64,000 bases of DNA from a bacterium (GCA_021372615.1 JAJFUB010000026.1:1-64000), one strand, 5' to 3'. Positions 43,141 to 51,833 are shown, counted from the stretch's first letter. Made by a program: numbers and translations. The notes: generated by a model not told the origin, from the sequence alone.

Positions 43141-44504
43141 AATGCGATACGTGTCGCGAGTTGCTGACGGCGTACCTGAAGGCCGAGCTGGAGGGGGCAC
43201 AGGTCGCCGAAGTAGAGGAACACCTGGCGACGTGCGCCGAGTGCGCGCAGGAATGCGAAGGGGCGCGGAAGGTGCTGGCCCGACTGGATTCTGCCAGCGA
43301 AGAGCCCGTCATGCGGATCGCTGCGACGGTCGTGGAGAAGGCCTTCGAGCGGCGCGCCAGCGACATCCACATCCGCCACATCGGCGAAAAGTGCAAGGTC
43401 TTCATGCGCATTGACGGGGTGATGCACGAAGCGATCCTGCTGCCCGAGTACGTACACCGGCCGCTCGTGGACCGCCTCAAGATCATGGCCGACATGAAGC
43501 TGACAGTCAGCAACGCGCCGCAGGATGGCCGCATCATGACGGAGGTGCAGGGCAAGAAGCTCGACCTGCGCGTCTCGGTGGTGCCCACCGCGACCGGCGA
43601 AAGCCTGGTCATTCGTCTGCTGGACTCCTCGTGCATCCGTCTCAGCCTCGACGAAGTGTACCTCGTCGGGGAGCAGCGCGCGCAACTGGACGATCTGCTG
43701 CATCGCCCCAGCGGCCTCATCGTCGTCACGGGCCCGACCGGCAGCGGCAAGACTACGACCCTGTATGCCATCCTGCACGAGTTGAACCGCCCGGCAGTGC
43801 ACTGCATGACCATCGAGGACCCGATCGAGTACCTGATCGAGGGCGTTACGCAGATCCCCGTCAACCGGGCCGCCGGCATGGACTTCCGGGCCGCGATGCG
43901 GGCGATCATGCGCCAGGACCCCGATGTCATCATGTGCGGTGAGATCCGGGATCAGGAGACGGCGGAACTGTGTTGCCAGGCAGCCATGACCGGACACCTG
44001 GTGCTCACGACGTTGCACACCGATGACGCCATCAAGGCCGTCAGTCGGTTGCTGGACATCGGCCTGCCGCGCTTCATCATCACCTCCACGCTGCTGGGCG
44101 CGACCGCTCAGCGGTTGCTGCGCAAGCTCTGCCCGGTGTGCAAGGAGGAGTACGACCCGCGGGCGGAGAGTTCGGCGCCGGGACTGGCGCAAGCGGCGAA
44201 CGAGGAGGCGTGGCTACGCGAGGCGGGACTGACGGAGCTGCCCGGGAAGCTGTGGCGAAGCAAGGGCTGTCCGGAGTGCCATGGCTCGGGCTTCCGCGGG
44301 CGGCTGGCCATCTACGAGGTCTTCACGATGGATCAAGATGTCCTAACGGCGATGGCCGTCAAGCGGGCCTCGCTGGAGGAAGTCGAGCGTCTCGCGGCGA
44401 CGAAGGTCAAGTCGCTCAAGCAGGTGGCGTTGGGGAAGATCCTGGGCGGCGACGTACCCGTCGCCGAGGCAATGCGGATGCTGATGTACCTGCCGGAGTA
44501 CTGA
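43137..44504 (+). CDS. Fusion of anti-sigma zinc finger (zf-HC2) with GspE/PilB-type secretion ATPase
   Basis: 455 residues. Residues 1-45 are an anti-sigma zinc finger: C3, C6 and H29-x3-C33-x2-C36 (HLATCAEC). Residues about 60-455 are a GspE/PilB ATPase: RRASDIHIRH, Walker A GPTGSGKTTT (199-208), IEDPIEYLI, Walker B RQDPDVIMCGEIRDQETAE, His box TGHLVLTTLHTDDA, and the tetracysteine zinc site CPVC...CPEC with GFRGRLAIYEV. The usual GspE N1 domain is missing; the zinc finger takes its place. It overlaps the ECF sigma gene by 4 bp. Inference: ATPase state could set sigma-factor release. A hairpin follows the gene. Confidence 0.9.
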   Translation: MKCDTCRELLTAYLKAELEGAQVAEVEEHLATCAECAQECEGARKVLARLDSASEEPVMRIAATVVEKAFERRASDIHIRHIGEKCKVFMRIDGVMHEAILLPEYVHRPLVDRLKIMADMKLTVSNAPQDGRIMTEVQGKKLDLRVSVVPTATGESLVIRLLDSSCIRLSLDEVYLVGEQRAQLDDLLHRPSGLIVVTGPTGSGKTTTLYAILHELNRPAVHCMTIEDPIEYLIEGVTQIPVNRAAGMDFRAAMRAIMRQDPDVIMCGEIRDQETAELCCQAAMTGHLVLTTLHTDDAIKAVSRLLDIGLPRFIITSTLLGATAQRLLRKLCPVCKEEYDPRAESSAPGLAQAANEEAWLREAGLTELPGKLWRSKGCPECHGSGFRGRLAIYEVFTMDQDVLTAMAVKRASLEEVERLAATKVKSLKQVALGKILGGDVPVAEAMRMLMYLPEY

Positions 44505-44512
44505 ACGACATG

Positions 44513-44576
44513 GGGCCGGCGCATCGGCCCGTGGCTGAGAATCGACCACTGAGTGGCCGATTTTCGACCACTCAGC
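44513..44576 (+). terminator. Hairpins after the zinc-finger/GspE gene
   Basis: GGGCCG-gcgcat-CGGCCC (44513-44530), then a nested stem: GCTGAG (44534-44539) with CTCAGC (44571-44576), AATCG with CGATT, and CCAC-tga-GTGG. The word CGACCACT is repeated at 44543 and 44565. Likely terminator, and similar in style to dispersed repeats. Confidence 0.6.
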
Positions 44577-44668
44577 GGGAGCATTCACGCCTGTGCGCTG
44601 TGCTACTTCCCGGCTTGCCGCACCATCGCTCTATCCCACAGGTCGCACTGCTCGGCCCGCAGATGGTC

Positions 44669-45348
44669 CTACGGGCCGATCTGCTTGTCGAAGACCAGCA
44701 CGTTGTCCCGGCTCGCGTCGTAGGGGGCCCGGGGCGTCAGGCCGGCCGCTTCCGGCTTGCCGGTGCGGGCGAAGACCGTCCGGTACACCCCCATCTGGTC
44801 GAGCAGGCCCCAGTTGCCGAGGCATGCCCCGCCGGGAGGGGCACCGTCGCCCAAAGACGCCCCGTCACCGGGAGGTGCTCCGTCGCCGATGGACGCCTGG
44901 CCGATTGAAGATCGCTCAGTGCCGGCGTCTCGCCGGCCCAGGCCAGGATGCGTGAAGAACTCGAACGCTCCCAGCCGGTAGTTGAACGTCACCACCACGA
45001 CACCCCGCCGCTCCAGGGCGGCGCCGCCGTAGAACGGCTTGCTGCCCGAGCCCTGCACGAGGCCGCCACCATGGCTTCAGACCATGACCGGCAGCTTCGC
45101 CTCCGTCTCCTGCGGCGGGGCCCAGACGTTCAGGACCAGGCAATTCTCGCCTTGGTGAGCTGTGGCTCGCGCCAGCGCAGCGGCCCGACTGACGGCCGGG
45201 CGTAGGGGATGCTCTTGTAGACACGAACGTCGTCTGCCACGCTGCCGGTGACCGGGCCCGAGGTCAGGCGGATCGGGTCCTGCAGCGGTGCGATGCGGGC
45301 GACGGACAGGGCCAGCAAGGGCAGCAGATAGGCACTAGGCCGTGGCAT
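44669..45348 (-). pseudogene. Carboxylesterase (type B) pseudogene
   Basis: The frame starts at 45348 with a signal-like leader and IRLTSGPVTGSVADDVRVYK, SIPYARPSVGPLRWREPQ, the start of a type B carboxylesterase. After a deletion and frame change come ENCLVLNVWAPPQETEAKLP, then a TGA where MVW(I/S)HGGG is expected, then VQGSGSKPFYGG, GVVVVTFNYRLGAFEFFTHPGL and GNWGLLDQ. A Gly-rich repeat (GDGAPPGDGASLGDGAPPGG) is inserted between HPGL and GNWGLLDQ. The gene stops before the nucleophile motif GxSxG. Deletion, stop, insertion and truncation make it clearly dead. Confidence 0.8.
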
Positions 45349-45439
45349 GTCGTACTCCCTGGCAGTGCTCTGCCAAGGTTGACGTTGCCCGGCACCGGAT
45401 CATTCCCGCGCACGCCCGGTGGGCGGGCCCGGGGCCTCA

Positions 45440-45709
45440 CTACTGGCTTGCCGCTTCCAGTCTCGTGCGTTCGGCGATCCACATCCGCAGCATGGTCTGG
45501 TAGCCAATGCCCTTGGTCGCGGCGATCTGCTTGACTTGCTCGATCTGGCGTTCTGACAGGCGCAGACAGACCTGCTTGAGTGGGCGTGCGGCGAAGGCCA
45601 CGTCGTTGGCCGGTTCGGTGTCGTCAATGAAGTCGGTAAGGCTATGCTTGTCCCAGAACTCGGCCGCCTCCGTGTCGGTGCGCAGTGGTGGCACGCGTCG
45701 TTTCGCCAT
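45440..45709 (-). CDS. BrnA/CopG-like antitoxin
   Basis: 89 residues from ATG 45709; a GTG at 45718 would overlap the toxin stop. MAKRRVPPLRTDTEAAEFWD, KHSLTDFIDD, then VCLRLSERQIEQVKQIAATKGIGYQTMLRMWIAERT, a ribbon-helix-helix pattern of the CopG/BrnA group. It lies directly after the BrnT-like gene, the toxin-first order typical of brnTA. It probably represses its own promoter. Confidence 0.78.
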   Translation of the reverse strand: MAKRRVPPLRTDTEAAEFWDKHSLTDFIDDTEPANDVAFAARPLKQVCLRLSERQIEQVKQIAATKGIGYQTMLRMWIAERTRLEAASQ

Positions 45710-45714
45710 TGTCT

Positions 45715-45918
45715 TCACCGCCTCTGATACGCTCGCCGTTCCGGCGGCGTCATCTCGCGCGCTGTTACGACCCGTGCGCGCCCGGCGCCCAAGTCGCGCA
45801 GCACGATGAGCAGGTAGCGTCCGGCCTCGGTCTGCCCCAGCACGTAGTACAGCGCGTCCCGGCCGCGCCGAACGTATGGCCTGTTGCCGAGGACCTCATC
45901 CACTTCTGTCAGATCCAC
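45715..45918 (-). CDS. BrnT-like toxin, possibly N-terminally broken
   Basis: 67 residues from a GTG at 45918: DLTEVDEVLGNRPYVRRGRD, ALYYVLGQTEAGRYLLIVLRDL, ARVVTAREMTPPERRAYQRR, the C-terminal three-quarters of a BrnT RNase. The family's N-terminal strand and W...H motif appear just upstream in frame (WHKHR) but are cut off by a TAG at 45934-45936, beyond which the frame continues to an ATG at 45981. So either translation starts at the GTG with a short toxin, or the toxin is inactivated. Confidence 0.65.
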   Translation of the reverse strand: MDLTEVDEVLGNRPYVRRGRDALYYVLGQTEAGRYLLIVLRDLGAGRARVVTAREMTPPERRAYQRR

Positions 45919-46018
45919 GCGATGCTTGTGCCACTACTTGTCGGCCACAGCCGCCGAACACTCGACCTCGGTGAAGACCATCCGGGTCTGCCCCCATGCG
46001 CCGGAAGTGTATAGACAA

Positions 46019-46047
46019 ACGATATACGGTTCTGTCCTGTCTGTCAA
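46019..46047 (-). promoter_or_regulatory. Promoter of the BrnT/BrnA-like pair
   Basis: On the minus strand TTGACA (46047-46042), 17 bp, TATCGT (46024-46019). It precedes the ATG at 45981 of the interrupted toxin frame, so the original start was probably there. Confidence 0.5.
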
Positions 46048-46104
46048 GCATCAACATCGGCGGTGCCGTAGGGCCGTCGCAGGTCAAGGAGGGCTGCTGG
46101 GGAA

Positions 46105-48132
46105 ATGCGGGCCATGAACACGCGACCTGTGCTCGCGCTGGTGGCCACCCTCCTGTCGGTGGGCCTCGCCTACGCCGCGGACAACCTCTGCTTCAACGGC
46201 GACTTCGAGTTGGCCTCGACCGAGAGCCCGCCGCCGGGATGGGCGATGTGGGGGGCCCAGGTCTACAAAAACCCGGCCAACTACACACGGGACACCACCA
46301 ACCCACACGGCGGCCAGGCCTGCTTCCGGCTCTTCCATCCCGCCAACACCGCCGGCTACATTGTGTCGGCGCCCGACAAGGCCCTGCACGCCGAAGCCGG
46401 CCGGATGCTGCAAGTCAGCTTCTGGGCGCGCACCGACAAGCCGGGCGCGTCGGAGTTCCTCTTCACCGCCTACGAGACGATCAACCCGTTCGTGGACGCG
46501 CCGTCGCCCGGCGGCTTCACGATCAACGTCGGCGCCGAGTGGCGGCAGTTCCGCTTCACCGTCTACGAGGGTTGGGACTACTTCGCCGACCGCAGCAAGC
46601 TCATTCTGCTGAGCTTCATCCCCACACGCGACCAGGCGCTCGAGAAGACGCTCTGGCTTGACGATGTCGTGCTGACCCAGGAGCCGACCACGAAGCCCGG
46701 GCGCATGGTGGATGAACGGTCGCTACAGTTCGAGCCCCTGCAGCATCGCCTGCAGCCCGGCGACCGACTGGAGTTCACTGTGGACGCGAGCCAGCCCCTG
46801 CGTCCGGCGACCAGGGACGTGGGCGGCATCTCGTTCCATCGTGTCGTCGGCTGGACGGGCGAGCCGTACAACAAGCCAGGGGAGTACACGCTGAACCCCG
46901 AGGTCCAGGACGCGATCGAGGCTCTGAAGCTGCCCATGACGCGGTTCTATGCGGTCGGGGACGAGCCCTTCGGAGTGGAGGCGGCCATTGACCGTATCGT
47001 GGCGTTGATCGGCAAGGTCGGCATCCCACAGGAGAAGACGGTACTGGAGCTGGAGACGCAGAGCGCGAACACGAAGCTGCCGCCGGAGGTGTGGGCGCGG
47101 GCGGCCCGGCAATGCACCGACAAGGGCTACCGCTTCCTGTACTGGGAGGTCAGCAACGAGCCCTACATTCGCCGCGCCGACAGTGCCTTCGCCACCCCCG
47201 ATGACTACGTGCAGCACGTCAGGGAGGTCTCGGCCGCCATCAAGCAGGCGCAGCCCGGCGCGCAGGTGGGGATCGCGATCACCGAGAGCCAGAGCTGGGG
47301 CAGCTACCTGCTCAAGCAGGCGGCGGGCAGCTATGACTTTGTAGTCGGGCACTACTACGCGGCCGGGCAAGTGCATCGCCGCAAGTTCGAAGCCATCGCG
47401 CTGACCGACAACTTCCGCGTACTGGAGCGCATGTTGCGGGTCAATGCGCTGATCCGCGAGTACAACCCCGGCCGCGAGGTCGTGCAACTGGACACGGAAT
47501 GGGGCTCTCACAGCGCGGGGCCCAACGGCGAGCGCGCCGACTACGTGGACCGCAACGGCAACATCTTCGGTGTGCTGCACCGCGGGGTGCGGCTCATCTA
47601 CACGGCCCGTGAGGGGATGCTGCGCGGGGCCAGTGCCTGGCAGATGCTCAACCGCCTCAACGCCCAGGGCTTCGCCATCCTCTTCCAGCAGGCGCCTGAG
47701 AAGCGCTCGATGCTGTACTGGCTGTACTACTACTTCAACCGCCACGTGGGCGAGCAAGTGCTGAACACGGTCGGGACAGCGCCATACTACACGCCGGCCG
47801 AGGGCGACGACCCGACCTTCAGGCCGGGCACCGCTCCCTCGGGCCCGCTCACGCCTGTGCTGGTGACGCTGAGCGAGGACCGCAAGACGATGTACGTGAT
47901 CATCGCGAACGGCTCGTGGGACAAGACGGTCCCGTGCAAGATTGGCTGGTCCCACTTCACCGCCGCGGGTTCGGAGGCGTACGTGCTCTCCGACGGCAAC
48001 CCGGACGGCAAGCCGCTGGTGGAAGATGACGCCGCGTTCGCGAGCCTGGCCGATCCGCCGACGAAGCCGGACGGCCTGACGTACGACGTCCCGCCGCACT
48101 CAGTGACATTCATCATGATAGAGGGGAAGTAG
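46105..48132 (+). CDS. Secreted GH39/GH51-like glycoside hydrolase with N-terminal carbohydrate-binding domain
   Basis: 675 residues with signal peptide (MNTRPVLALVATLLSVGLAYAA). Residues about 25-200 form a CBM4/9-like sandwich (NLCFNGDFELASTESPPPGW, RMLQVSFWARTDKPG, WLDDVVLTQEP). A barrel follows with YRFLYWEVSNEPYIRR (catalytic acid/base in NEP), VVGHYYAAG and VVQLDTEWGSHS (a good nucleophile glutamate). The C-terminus has a beta domain (MYVIIANGSWDKTVPCKIGW). It probably cleaves a hemicellulose or algal glycan outside the cell. A DUF6259-like gene follows 14 bp downstream. Confidence 0.82.
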   Translation: MRAMNTRPVLALVATLLSVGLAYAADNLCFNGDFELASTESPPPGWAMWGAQVYKNPANYTRDTTNPHGGQACFRLFHPANTAGYIVSAPDKALHAEAGRMLQVSFWARTDKPGASEFLFTAYETINPFVDAPSPGGFTINVGAEWRQFRFTVYEGWDYFADRSKLILLSFIPTRDQALEKTLWLDDVVLTQEPTTKPGRMVDERSLQFEPLQHRLQPGDRLEFTVDASQPLRPATRDVGGISFHRVVGWTGEPYNKPGEYTLNPEVQDAIEALKLPMTRFYAVGDEPFGVEAAIDRIVALIGKVGIPQEKTVLELETQSANTKLPPEVWARAARQCTDKGYRFLYWEVSNEPYIRRADSAFATPDDYVQHVREVSAAIKQAQPGAQVGIAITESQSWGSYLLKQAAGSYDFVVGHYYAAGQVHRRKFEAIALTDNFRVLERMLRVNALIREYNPGREVVQLDTEWGSHSAGPNGERADYVDRNGNIFGVLHRGVRLIYTAREGMLRGASAWQMLNRLNAQGFAILFQQAPEKRSMLYWLYYYFNRHVGEQVLNTVGTAPYYTPAEGDDPTFRPGTAPSGPLTPVLVTLSEDRKTMYVIIANGSWDKTVPCKIGWSHFTAAGSEAYVLSDGNPDGKPLVEDDAAFASLADPPTKPDGLTYDVPPHSVTFIMIEGK

Positions 48133-48146
48133 CACGGAGGTAGACA

Positions 48147-50327
48147 GTGCACACGGCTACACTGAGGACGAAGCTGGATGCGCTCACTCTCGATCTGGAC
48201 ACGGGCCGGCTGGTGCGGTTCTCGCCGCTGGCTGATCCCGAGTACAACCTGATTGCCGTTCACGACGACCAGCCCGCGTTCGTGCTGCAGTATCTCGCCG
48301 ACGGGGCCTATGTGACGCTGGACTCGCGGCAGGCCGAGCCGGCGGCCACGCCGGGCGACCACTCGTTGACACTGGCCTTCACCCGCGTCGGTGGGCTTGA
48401 TCTCGATGTGGTCCTGACCATCCAGGCCGCCCCTGAAGACCGCTGCAGCCGCTGGACCGCCACCGTCCGCAACGGCGCGGGGCTGCTCATTACCGATCTG
48501 CAGTTCCCCTTCGTGGTCGTGCCGGACGAGCCGGAGGCGACCGTGCTCCTGCCGGAGGTGCAGGGGGTGCTGACCGGCGGTCAGCATCGCCCACCCGACG
48601 AGCCACGTCGCTGGCAGTTCTGGCCTGAGAACGGCAACTCGCAGCACTACCCCGGACGCTCCTTCGCACAGTTCCTCGCCTGGTACACGGCGCGCGTCGG
48701 GCTCTACATGGCCTGCGACGACACCGCCGGGAACGTGAAGCTGCTGCGCGCACTGCAGCGGCCCGAGGGCCTGCGGCTGGGCTTTGCGCACGTGGGTGAT
48801 TGGCCGGAGGTGGGGGAGAGGACGCTGGAGTACAGCGTGCTTGTCGGCAGCTTCCAGGGCGACTGGTACGACGCGGCGGACCTGTATCGGGAGTGGACGC
48901 TGCAGCAGCACTGGGCCACGCCGCTGACCGACCGCGACGACCTTCCGGGCTGGCTGCTGGAATCCCCGCCACATATCACCATCCGGCTGCAGGGCTACGT
49001 GGATGCCGGGCCGGCGCCGCCCGTCGAGGAGTTCCTGCCCTACGAGAAGTGCATCCCGCTGCTGGAGCAAGTCGCGGCGGGTGTGCAGTCGCCGCTGGTG
49101 GCGGTGCTGATGTCGTGGGAGCGCGGCGGCCCGTGGGTGTATCCCGATTGCTTCCCGCCGGTCGGGGGCGACGAGTCGTTGACCAACTTCTGCCAGCTGG
49201 CGCGCGACCGGGGCTGGCATGTCGGCTCGTTCTGCAATGGCACGCGCTGGGTGATGAGGCACCTGTTCAACGGCTATGACGGCGCGGAGTACTTCCGCGA
49301 GCATCACGGCGAACAGGGCCTGTGCCTCCAGCCCAGTGGCGAGTGGTGGCATGAGAACTGGGACCAATCCTGGCGGCCCAGTGTCATCACCTGCATGGCC
49401 CAGGGGCAGACGCGACAGATCGCGCGGGACTTCGTGCGGCGGCTGATCGGCTGGGGCGTGGAGAGCATCCAGTTCTTCGATCAGAACTGCAACGCCTCAA
49501 CCTTCCCGTGCTTCTCCGACGCGCACGGCCACCCCCGCCTGCCCGGCAAGTGGATGGCGCGGGCCATGGCAGACATGATTGGCGACTTCCACGCCGCCGC
49601 TGCTGAAGCCGGGGAGGCGGAGGTCATCCACTCGACCGAGTGGCCGACCAACGAGTTCTGCCTGCCGCTGTTCCAGCAGAGCGATGTGCGCATCAGCGTC
49701 CCTACCAGCGGTGACGCCGCCTTCGTGCCTGTCTACCACTATATCTTCCACGAATGCACGTTGATGCACGGCATGATGAGCTGGGGCCCCGAGCCGGTGG
49801 CCATCGCGGCGCGGACGGCGTGGGAGTGCGTGTGGGGTGAGATCGTCGGCGCGGTCATGACCGGCGACGGGACGTTACTGAACCGCGAGACGGTGAACTG
49901 GGCGGACTGGGAGCCGAAGGTCGGCAACAACGCCAATGCCCTGGAGATGATGCGCGTCGCGACAGCCCTGCGGCGCGGAGCCGGGCGGGACTTCCTCGTC
50001 TACGGCCGCATGCAGCGCCCGGCGGAGGTGGTGACGGCGACCTGCAAGTGGGACCACAACGGCAAGCATCACGCCGTGCCGGCGGTAGCGCACTGTGCCT
50101 GGCAGGCCCCCGATGGACGGCACGGCGTAGCGCTGGCGAACTGGACGACCGAGGCGCAGGAGATCACGGTGTGTGACGCGCGCCTGGGCGCGCGGGCGGA
50201 GCTGGCGATCTGCGCAGCGGAGGACAGGACGCGGGAGGTGGCACTGCGTGACGGCACGACCACCGTCCGCTTGCCGCCGCTGAGTTGCGCGCTGCTGTCC
50301 AGCCCATCACCGGTTGAGGAAAGCTGA
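48147..50327 (+). CDS. DUF6259-like glycosidase-related protein
   Basis: 726 residues from a GTG with CGGAGG 6 nt upstream. No signal peptide. A beta-rich N-terminal domain (LDLDTGRLVRFSPLADPEYN) is followed by a barrel (LVAVLMSWERGGPWVYPDCF, LIGWGVESIQFFDQNCNAS with a DxN-type acidic site, AEVIHSTEWPTNEFCL) and a C-terminal beta domain. The overall order is that of DUF6259/GH-like intracellular glycosidases. It is in a run with a secreted GH39-like gene upstream and a UroD-like gene downstream. Confidence 0.78.
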   Translation: MHTATLRTKLDALTLDLDTGRLVRFSPLADPEYNLIAVHDDQPAFVLQYLADGAYVTLDSRQAEPAATPGDHSLTLAFTRVGGLDLDVVLTIQAAPEDRCSRWTATVRNGAGLLITDLQFPFVVVPDEPEATVLLPEVQGVLTGGQHRPPDEPRRWQFWPENGNSQHYPGRSFAQFLAWYTARVGLYMACDDTAGNVKLLRALQRPEGLRLGFAHVGDWPEVGERTLEYSVLVGSFQGDWYDAADLYREWTLQQHWATPLTDRDDLPGWLLESPPHITIRLQGYVDAGPAPPVEEFLPYEKCIPLLEQVAAGVQSPLVAVLMSWERGGPWVYPDCFPPVGGDESLTNFCQLARDRGWHVGSFCNGTRWVMRHLFNGYDGAEYFREHHGEQGLCLQPSGEWWHENWDQSWRPSVITCMAQGQTRQIARDFVRRLIGWGVESIQFFDQNCNASTFPCFSDAHGHPRLPGKWMARAMADMIGDFHAAAAEAGEAEVIHSTEWPTNEFCLPLFQQSDVRISVPTSGDAAFVPVYHYIFHECTLMHGMMSWGPEPVAIAARTAWECVWGEIVGAVMTGDGTLLNRETVNWADWEPKVGNNANALEMMRVATALRRGAGRDFLVYGRMQRPAEVVTATCKWDHNGKHHAVPAVAHCAWQAPDGRHGVALANWTTEAQEITVCDARLGARAELAICAAEDRTREVALRDGTTTVRLPPLSCALLSSPSPVEES

Positions 50328-50328
50328 C

Positions 50329-51441
50329 ATGACCCATCGCGAAGTCTTCCTGCGGATCAACGCCTTCGAGCCGGTGGACTGGGTCCCCAACTACGAGCTG
50401 GGCGCATGGGGGCAAGCCTTCGAGCGCTGGATCGGGGAGGGGATGCCCGACAACCCCGACTATGTCCGCAACTGGTTCGATGGTGCGCCCGGCCTGGGGC
50501 TGCTGGCCCGCGGCTTCGCTCCGGTCGTCACGAGCATGATGCCGGGCTTCGAGTACCAGGTGCTCGAGGAGACAGACCGTTACCTTATAGCGCGCGGGGG
50601 CACGGGGATCGTGACGAAGGCGCTCAAGGAGGGGACGGTCCGCGGCACCCGCTGGTGCATGGATGAGTACATTGGCTTCCCCGTCACCGACCGCGCCTCG
50701 TTCCGCGACCTCAAGCGCCGCTACGACCCCACGACGCCGGAACGCTACCCGGCCAACTGGGAGGAGCTGAAGGCGCAGTGGGCCGTGCGCGACTACCCAC
50801 TCTTCCTGCAGACCAACGGCGCCTTCGGCTTCTACTCGCAGTTGCGTTCGTGGGTGGGCACGCTGCCGCTGACATACCTGTTCTACGACGATCCGGCGCT
50901 GATCGAGGAGATGGTCGAGTTCCTGACCGACTTCTTCCTCGCGACGATGGAGCGGGCGCTTTCCGAGGTGCAGTTCGACTGCTTCAACTTCTTTGAGGAC
51001 CTGGCCGGCAAGGGCGGACCGCTGATCTCACCGGGGCTGTTCCGCAAGTTCCTGCTGCCGGGTTACAAGCGCGTGATCGGGCGGCTGAACCGGGCCGGGA
51101 TCAAGTATGTGTGGGTGGATTCGGACGGGGACTCCTCCCCGCTCCTCCCCCTGTGGCTGGAAGCGGGCGTTACGGGCCACTGGCCACTGGAACAGGCCTC
51201 GGGCATGGACCCGCTGCGCCTGCGGCGGGAGTACGGGAAGAATCTCTTCCTGGGCGGGGGTATAGACAAGCTGCAGATCGCGCGGGGGCGAGAGGCCATC
51301 ACGCAGGAGCTGGCCGCCAAGCTGCCGCCGCTGCTGGCGAGCGGGGGCTACATCCCCTTCCTCGACCACACCTTCCCGCCGGATATCTCGTATGACAGCC
51401 TGCAGTTCTACCTCGAGGAGAAGCGGCGGTACCTGGGGTGA
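50329..51441 (+). CDS. Uroporphyrinogen-decarboxylase-like protein
   Basis: 370 residues from ATG 50329 (GAGGAAA 7 nt upstream), one base after the preceding stop. MTHREVFLRINAFEPVDWVPNYELGAWG, then a barrel with MVEFLTDFFLATMERAL, DCFNFFEDLAGKGGPLISP, YVWVDSDGDSSPLLPLWLEA, FLGGGIDKLQIARG and GGYIPFLDHTFPPDISYDS. The class includes corrinoid-dependent methyltransferases and HemE; the variant lacks HemE's N-terminal arginine motif. In a sugar cluster, an O-demethylation role is possible but not shown. Confidence 0.84.
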   Translation: MTHREVFLRINAFEPVDWVPNYELGAWGQAFERWIGEGMPDNPDYVRNWFDGAPGLGLLARGFAPVVTSMMPGFEYQVLEETDRYLIARGGTGIVTKALKEGTVRGTRWCMDEYIGFPVTDRASFRDLKRRYDPTTPERYPANWEELKAQWAVRDYPLFLQTNGAFGFYSQLRSWVGTLPLTYLFYDDPALIEEMVEFLTDFFLATMERALSEVQFDCFNFFEDLAGKGGPLISPGLFRKFLLPGYKRVIGRLNRAGIKYVWVDSDGDSSPLLPLWLEAGVTGHWPLEQASGMDPLRLRREYGKNLFLGGGIDKLQIARGREAITQELAAKLPPLLASGGYIPFLDHTFPPDISYDSLQFYLEEKRRYLG

Positions 51442-51462
51442 CCTGACATGTCCGGGTAGCGC

Positions 51463-51491
51463 TTGTGGGGCGCGTGGGCGTCTTCTATAAT
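51463..51491 (+). promoter_or_regulatory. Promoter of the MNT/HEPN pair, apparently leaderless
   Basis: TTGTGG (51463-51468), 17 bp, consensus TATAAT (51486-51491). The first ATG is at 51498, only 6 nt after the -10 box, so transcription would begin at or near the start codon. No ribosome site precedes it. Confidence 0.7.
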
Positions 51492-51497
51492 GGTGAC

Positions 51498-51833
51498 ATG
51501 GGCATGACGACGGTGGACCAGAGCGTGATCGATGAGTTGGTGCGGCGCATCGTCGAGGCGGTACACCCGCTGCGCATCATCCTGTTCGGCTCCGCGGCGC
51601 GCGGGGCGGTGGGACCGCACAGCGACATTGACGTCATGGTGGTGATGCCCGAAGGGGTGGACCGGCTCGGGACCGCTAGGTTCATCTACAGGAGTCTGGG
51701 CGATCTGCAGGCGCCGGTGGACGTTCTGGTCGCGAGTGAGGACGACCTGGTGCGCTACCGCGACACCAAGGGTCTCATCTACCGCAACGTCGTGCGTGAG
51801 GGGAGAGCGATCTATGGCACCCACGTCACCTGA
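51498..51833 (+). CDS. Minimal nucleotidyltransferase (MNT antitoxin-like)
   Basis: 111 residues from ATG 51498 (ATG 51504 possible). Core motif LFGSAARGAVGPHSDIDVMVV with G-S and D-x-D; then APVDVLVASEDDLVRYRDTKGLIYRNVV. It overlaps the HEPN gene by 20 bp. In studied pairs MNT AMPylates and neutralises the HEPN toxin. Placed right after the UroD-like gene but with its own promoter. Confidence 0.85.
   Translation: MGMTTVDQSVIDELVRRIVEAVHPLRIILFGSAARGAVGPHSDIDVMVVMPEGVDRLGTARFIYRSLGDLQAPVDVLVASEDDLVRYRDTKGLIYRNVVREGRAIYGTHVT

Noticed and set aside
44343-44588. 81-residue minus-strand frame ending in the hairpin region
   Set aside because: It overlaps the end of the zinc-finger/GspE gene and reads through the hairpin; the peptide (SATQWSIL) is a typical by-product of such palindromic repeats.
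46723-48099. 458-residue minus-strand frame
   Set aside because: Antisense to the GH39-like gene carrying WEVSNEP; the shadow protein is low in complexity.
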